Positions 56,179 through 61,036 of a stretch of 61,036 nucleotides of DNA are shown piece after piece (the first letter of the stretch is position 1; each line of letters begins with the position of its first letter). Below the pieces are notes generated by a model. The model searched no databases. It worked only from the letters and a program-made list of their open reading frames with translations, and was not told where the DNA came from. This DNA comes from Bacillota bacterium (GTDB taxonomy: Bacteria; Bacillota_I; Bacilli_A; ML615J-28; CAG-698), in the NCBI GenBank assembly GCA_016280895.1, contig JAEEHM010000079.1, positions 1 to 61,036 on the forward strand. Direction: 5' to 3'. Both the position numbers and the translations under genes were made by a program.

Positions 56179-56859
56179 TTATTTATCTTCCTTCATAAAT
56201 TTATCTACTTGAATGTCGTATTTATCTTCTTCTATCTCTTTTTCCACAATCTTAGATGCCATAGCATAAGCAACTTCAACGATTTGTTTTTTGATATCAG
56301 CGATATTTTCGTTCTTCATTCTTTCAATTTCTTCACTAGCATTTTCAATTCTTAATTTAGCATCAGCGTTAGCACGATTTTTGATGTCTTCAGCCTCATT
56401 GTATCCACGCTTTTTCGCAGATTCAATGATACGATTAGCTTCTTTTACTGCTTCATCCTTTGTTTTGTTGGCATCAGCAAGAGCAAGCTTAGCTTCTTCT
56501 AAAGCATCATCTCTTTCTTTTACAGCATCACGTACCATTTTTTTACGAGCTTCTAAGATTTCTGTAACCTTATTCCAAATTAAGAATCTCACAATTAAGA
56601 AAATAATTAAAGTTGCACATAATTGAATTGCCATTTCGATTAAGGTAGTACCGATTGTAGATGTTAAAAACTGATCAACAGGACTTAAATCACCTGTATC
56701 AGTATTATCAGTCTCAGATGAAATATTATCATTGATTAATGTAATTCCATCCTTTACAAAATTAGATGCCTTATCACCGAAAGAATCAATATTACATGCA
56801 GATAAGAATAATAAAGATAAAACTAATAAACATACTAATAATACCTTTATTTTTTTCAT
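56179..56859 (-). CDS. atpF: ATP synthase b subunit with lipoprotein signal
   Basis: This is a 226-residue b subunit. It starts with a lipoprotein signal peptide ending LSAC (C22), then a polar extracellular stretch (about 23-62), the usual membrane helix (about 68-95, ATLIIFLIVRFLIWNKV) and the long helical stalk (RKKMVRDAVKERDDALEEAKLALADANK). Most bacterial b subunits begin directly with the membrane helix; a lipid-anchored b subunit is known from mycoplasmas. The extra domain lies outside the cell. It is one base before atpH. Confidence 0.93.
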   Translation of the reverse strand: MKKIKVLLVCLLVLSLLFLSACNIDSFGDKASNFVKDGITLINDNISSETDNTDTGDLSPVDQFLTSTIGTTLIEMAIQLCATLIIFLIVRFLIWNKVTEILEARKKMVRDAVKERDDALEEAKLALADANKTKDEAVKEANRIIESAKKRGYNEAEDIKNRANADAKLRIENASEEIERMKNENIADIKKQIVEVAYAMASKIVEKEIEEDKYDIQVDKFMKEDK

Positions 56860-56870
56860 TTTTTACCTTC

Positions 56871-57838
<968 letters not shown>

Positions 57839-57855
<17 letters not shown>

Positions 57856-58441
57856 CTTTTATCACCTCTAATTCCCCCTTAATAAAGAGTTCATATTCCT
57901 TCAATGCTTCAATTATTTTATTTATTTCTTCTTCATTTAAATATTCACTTAAATCTTTTCGTGATTTTTCACATAAATCTTTTACATATAAAATATTATG
58001 CTTTTTTAATTGATCTTTAATATAAACATCAATATTCAAATTATCAATTTTTCTTTTATTATCATTAATTTTCTCAATTATGTTGTACACAATTAAGATA
58101 CAAATACGAATTGATAAGAAACCAAAGAAACAAGTAAATACTCCATATTTAAGAGGGGAAATATATACTAGATACATTACCACTCCATAAATAATTAATC
58201 TGAGTAAATATGAAGAGAATACATAAAATTTTATTTTAGATTCCGGATTATCAGTAAGCTTTGTTACTGTAAAGCTCATAATCATAAAACATATAAAGGA
58301 TGTAATAATACCAATTATAAAACTAATTGTGTAATTAAATATTCCTAAATGAATAATTAATTCTAAAATAAAAATAATTAAGCTTACAATTAAACCATAA
58401 AATAATAGACATTTTAAAACTTTTTTATCGGTATAAATCAT
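57839..58441 (-). CDS. AtpI-like membrane protein fused to an RpoA C-terminal-domain-like helix-hairpin-helix module
   Basis: This is a 200-residue protein. Residues 1-120 hold four membrane segments in the place and pattern of ATP synthase protein I (AtpI/UncI), which helps assemble the c-ring or moves Mg2+. Residues about 132-190 are cytosolic and align without gap, over about 30 positions, with the alpha C-terminal domain of RNA polymerase: compare NIDVYIKDQLKKHNILYVKD with the alpha consensus LSVRSYNCLKRAGI-T-V-DL. The DNA-contacting NLGxKS loop is not kept. It overlaps atpB by 17 bases and atpZ by 4 (ATGA). The fold match is my inference by eye. Confidence 0.75.
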
Positions 58442-58656
58442 TTTCCTTTAGCTAATTTAAGTAAATGATAAATGAAATTAGCGATTGCGATAAACAAAAA
58501 CACAATTGAACAGATGATAATAAAATAATTAGTTTCTAGACAATAATCTAAAAAATAACCTAAAAATACACCAAGCGCAATTGTAACTACGGTAGCTATC
58601 GCAATTTGACCTACCCATGCATATCGTTTTAAGTCATGTACTATTTTTTTATCCAT
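58438..58656 (-). CDS. atpZ: AtpZ / ATP synthase gene 1 family small membrane protein
   Basis: This is a 72-residue protein with two membrane segments (about 15-33 and 43-62) in the AtpZ (ATPase_gene1) layout: KRYAWVGQIAIATVVTIALG, VFLGYFLDYC and FLFIAIANFIYHLLKLAKG. In other species AtpZ and AtpI form a Mg2+/Ca2+ channel-like pair or help c-ring assembly. It is the first gene of the operon; its stop overlaps the next start in ATGA. There is no strong ribosome site beyond GGAG some 18 bases upstream. Confidence 0.75.
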   Translation of the reverse strand: MDKKIVHDLKRYAWVGQIAIATVVTIALGVFLGYFLDYCLETNYFIIICSIVFLFIAIANFIYHLLKLAKGK

Positions 58657-58683
58657 ATTGCAAACTTAATCTCCATGTGACAT

Positions 58684-58713
58684 ATTATAGCATAAAATGT
58701 GCATTTTTTCCAC
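58684..58713 (-). promoter_or_regulatory. ATP synthase operon promoter
   Basis: On the minus strand: TATAAT (58689-58684) with extended -10 TGC; a -35-like TGGAAA lies 18 bp upstream (weak). Confidence 0.65.
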
Positions 58714-58762
58714 TTTATTATAATAATTTTAATTATAAAGAAAACATTTACTAAAATGTGTA

Positions 58763-58796
58763 TAAATAAAAAGGATTAAAAATAAATTTAATCCTT
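58763..58796 (-). terminator. Terminator of the flavoprotein/DUF1667/DUF2804 unit
   Basis: AAGGATTAAA (58771-58780) and TTTAATCCTT (58787-58796), 10-bp stem, 6-nt loop, then TTTTTATTTAT on the minus strand. Confidence 0.85.
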
Positions 58797-58804
58797 AATT
58801 ATTT

Positions 58805-59818
58805 TTAATATTTAAATGAATTTACTTCAATAAAACCAAATAAATCATTAACTTCTACTTTTTCTTTATCAAACATTAAATAACCACTAAATGTACCATA
58901 AATGATTCTACGATTAATTCTTTCATAAAGTGATTTAATATATTCATTAATATGTTCACTTGGACTAAATATTAAATCAACCTGTGAATCAATAGATTTA
59001 ACTTCCCAATCTTTGCTGTTTTGTCTAAAACGCGCAGTAGGGCTTATTTTTACTTCATTTAGCTTATAGGCTTGTGTATCATAGAAAAACATATTGGAAG
59101 TAGCATATTTATTATTACCAAGTTTATCAACTAAGGTAAAGCCAATTTCTTTACCATTTTGAATTGATGATAAGCAAGCATAATTATATTTTATTTCTTC
59201 TTGTGGATAAACACCTCTTATCCAATCAATACTTGCTCTTGTGTCTTTTGGAAATTCATATTTATCAAAACCAATATTTACATAACCATCAACAGCTAAA
59301 CAATCTATTTTTTGATTGTATAAGAATTCATCATCCTTATCAAATGGTAGTGCTACAACACTTGTTCCATTAGTTGTTTCTACCATATGGGCATAACAAT
59401 AGAAATCTTTTCCTTTAGTTATATCCTTAAGCGCAAAGCTTATTTTCTTTTCACGATAATCATTATAAACTTCAATACTAAAATCTTTCTTTGCATATTC
59501 GATAGAACCAGATCTTGAATCTGGTGGCATTACGATATTTCCTGTTCTTAATACTTGAATTTTAGTTTTAATATATGATTTATCATTCTTAAAATCATTA
59601 AAACATAAACTAACATACGAAGTATTTAATGAACTACTAATTGAAATTGATAAAGCAAAATCTTTAGATACAATGTTGTAACGATTTATTTCTTTTAATC
59701 TTGCATGTAAAACAACATCAGATTTACGATATTCTCTAACTAATTCAAACGCAAAGCCTGATGAGATTAATTGACCATTTTCATCTAGTAGTTTTCCTGA
59801 TTTTAGTAAAACGTTCAT
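58805..59818 (-). CDS. DUF2804 family protein
   Basis: This is a 337-residue protein without signal peptide. The start LLKSGKLLDENGQLISSGFAFELVREYRKSD matches the N-terminal signature of DUF2804 (LLDxxGxLxxxGWA), and ASIDWIRGVYP, ACLSSIQNGKEIGF and IYGTFSGYLMFD are in the expected order for this family. The fold is beta-rich. Function is unknown; some relatives sit with lipid or hydroxysteroid genes. AAAGGAA precedes the ATG. It follows DUF1667 by 40 bases and is probably co-transcribed. Confidence 0.75.
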   Translation of the reverse strand: MNVLLKSGKLLDENGQLISSGFAFELVREYRKSDVVLHARLKEINRYNIVSKDFALSISISSSLNTSYVSLCFNDFKNDKSYIKTKIQVLRTGNIVMPPDSRSGSIEYAKKDFSIEVYNDYREKKISFALKDITKGKDFYCYAHMVETTNGTSVVALPFDKDDEFLYNQKIDCLAVDGYVNIGFDKYEFPKDTRASIDWIRGVYPQEEIKYNYACLSSIQNGKEIGFTLVDKLGNNKYATSNMFFYDTQAYKLNEVKISPTARFRQNSKDWEVKSIDSQVDLIFSPSEHINEYIKSLYERINRRIIYGTFSGYLMFDKEKVEVNDLFGFIEVNSFKY

Positions 59819-59859
59819 AATAATTCCTTTCTATAAATTATTTATAAATTTTTAAATTC

Positions 59860-60210
59860 TTATAATTTATTGATATTTCTAGTTGCGATAATATCTACAC
59901 CAAGTCCTAATACATCTTTTATAACAACATCTTTAATTTTAACAGGAGCATTGATTGATGCTTTATTAATTTCTGCCATTACCTTAAAGATATCTTCTTT
60001 AGGAATAGGTGCTGATGTTGCAACAGGTAATCTTTCTAATTCACCACCGATAATTCTTACAGTTGAGGTAATCATTCTAGTTGGGTGTGTTACTTCATTT
60101 CTTGCGTATACTTCTCCTCTTTTACAAGTATTACCACTTACATTCATATTTTCATCGATTGTTAAATGGCAACCACGAGGACATACGATACAAATAAGAT
60201 TCTTAGTCAT
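59860..60210 (-). CDS. DUF1667 family protein, four-Cys N-terminus
   Basis: This is a 116-residue protein (from the ATG at 60210; GGAGG six bases upstream). Conserved cysteines lie in ICIVCPRGCHL and NTCKRGEVYA, with the family block HPTRMITSTVRI. DUF1667 proteins accompany GlpA-like and FAD-dependent dehydrogenases in anaerobes and may act as an Fe-S or redox partner. It overlaps the flavoprotein's 3' end, so the two are translationally coupled. Confidence 0.9.
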   Translation of the reverse strand: MTKNLICIVCPRGCHLTIDENMNVSGNTCKRGEVYARNEVTHPTRMITSTVRIIGGELERLPVATSAPIPKEDIFKVMAEINKASINAPVKIKDVVIKDVLGLGVDIIATRNINKL

Positions 60211-61036
60211 CACATACCTCCACTCTAATATCTAAATCATTTTTTATTAAAGCTTTATCAATTAAAATATTTTCCATTTCTGCAGGAACTAAATAAGGTT
60301 TAGGGAATTTCTTAATTAATTCATTTCCTTGATATACATTTAATTTAACATCCTTATAAGGCTTATTTACTCTAAAGCTGATTTTGATTTTATCAATATT
60401 TTCTAAATCCACGCTTTGTGGTAGAACATATAAAATACCATTTCCATTTATGATATTGATTTCCTTACCTGATTTTAATTCACCCTTAATATAAAGGGCA
60501 GCATTTTTACCAGCAAGTGTAGCTTCGTTTGTTACAAAATCAACTAAATCGTGAACATGTAAGCTATTTCCACACGCAAATATTCCTTTTACACTAGTTT
60601 GTAGAGATTCATCTACAATTGGTCCACGTGTACGTGGATGCATTTTTACACCTAAATCTTCTAACAGTGGATTATTTGGAAGTAGACCTACTGATAAAAG
60701 TAAGGTATCACATTCAAATTCTTTTTCTTTGCCAGGAATGAATTTTAAATTATCATCGACTTCACAAATAATTACTTTTTCAACTCTCTTTTTACCAATT
60801 ACTTGTTTAACTGTATGATGTAGGTATAGTGGAATATTGTAATCATTCAAACATTGCACAATATTTCGATTTAAACCATTAGAATATGGCATTAATTCAG
60901 CAACACCTAATACTTGAGCACCTTCAAGGACCATACGACGACCCATGATTAATCCAATATCACCACTACCTAAGATAAATACCTTTTTACCTACCATGTA
61001 GCCTTCAATATTTAGATATTTTTGGGCCATACCAGC
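60203..61036 (-). CDS. NAD(P)/FAD-dependent oxidoreductase, 5' end outside the window
   Basis: This is the C-terminal part of a pyridine-nucleotide-disulfide-type oxidoreductase, 275 residues plus a few (A-G) before the first Met, so the frame runs beyond the window; the FAD-binding N-terminus is missing. Visible are the NAD-binding fold GKKVFILGSGDIGLIMGRR, the FAD-contact block VKGIFACGNSLHVHDLVDFV, and EFECDTLLLSVGLLPNNPLL. Together with DUF1667 this is the trio partner of a glycerol-3-phosphate dehydrogenase (GlpA-like), which I expect just outside. Confidence 0.88.
   Translation of the reverse strand, partial: AGMAQKYLNIEGYMVGKKVFILGSGDIGLIMGRRMVLEGAQVLGVAELMPYSNGLNRNIVQCLNDYNIPLYLHHTVKQVIGKKRVEKVIICEVDDNLKFIPGKEKEFECDTLLLSVGLLPNNPLLEDLGVKMHPRTRGPIVDESLQTSVKGIFACGNSLHVHDLVDFVTNEATLAGKNAALYIKGELKSGKEINIINGNGILYVLPQSVDLENIDKIKISFRVNKPYKDVKLNVYQGNELIKKFPKPYLVPAEMENILIDKALIKNDLDIRVEVCDD

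Overview
The window is AT-rich, densely packed bacterial DNA from a low-GC Firmicutes/Mycoplasmatota-type organism, most likely an uncultured anaerobic member of class Bacilli (RF39, Izemoplasmatales, Haloplasma or Erysipelotrichia-like lineages are my guess; the sequence does not settle it). UGA is a normal stop (recO, mutL and the NERD gene end in TGA) and tryptophan is TGG, so this is not a code-4 mycoplasma. An ATP synthase b subunit made as a lipoprotein, otherwise familiar from mycoplasmas, and Bacillus-like synteny (glyS-dnaG-sigA-trmK-nif3; phoH-ybeY-cdd-era-recO; cmk-rpsA-der-hup; mutS-mutL-miaA) support this placement. All genes look like core chromosome. I see no insertion sequence, prophage, CRISPR array, tRNA or rRNA gene.

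Layout. 1-4.4 kb (+ strand): lepA 3' end, hemW, a Xer-type recombinase, an alpha/beta hydrolase and a small lipoprotein. 4.4-5.5 kb: a gene-free convergent stretch with several hairpin terminators. From 5.5 kb nearly everything is on the minus strand: a secreted Cys/His amidase-like protein plus lipoprotein; a degenerate Fic-like/winged-helix protein; parE-parC; plsY (+); guaA; small membrane proteins including YneF; a 55-aa 2[4Fe-4S] ferredoxin (+); glyS-dnaG-sigA-trmK-nif3; NERD and membrane proteins; an EamA transporter; a uracil permease with a leader-peptide attenuator; the rnfCDGEAB operon; phoH-ybeY-cdd-era-recO; rpsU; a cmk::rpsA fusion, der, hup-like and rdgB; rluB; a SpeA-like decarboxylase; mutS-mutL-miaA followed by surface and membrane genes; the complete F-type ATP synthase operon; and a DUF2804 / DUF1667 / flavoprotein cluster cut by the window end.

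How it fits together. Rnf can turn reduced ferredoxin into an ion gradient, and the ATP synthase can use it. The c subunit carries two carboxylates (E41 and E74) in the arrangement of the two-carboxylate Na+ rotors, so I infer sodium bioenergetics. RnfB is reduced to one cluster domain and the genome encodes a separate small ferredoxin. Pyrimidine supply appears controlled by a translation-coupled attenuator of the E. coli pyrBI type in front of the permease. The most novel-looking item is a fusion in the atp operon: an AtpI-like membrane protein whose cytosolic tail aligns without gaps, over about 30 residues, to the start of the RNA polymerase alpha C-terminal domain. Promoters are very regular (-35, 17-18 bp spacer, TATAAT, usually with an extended -10 TGn), and several start inside or right beside the upstream gene's terminator.
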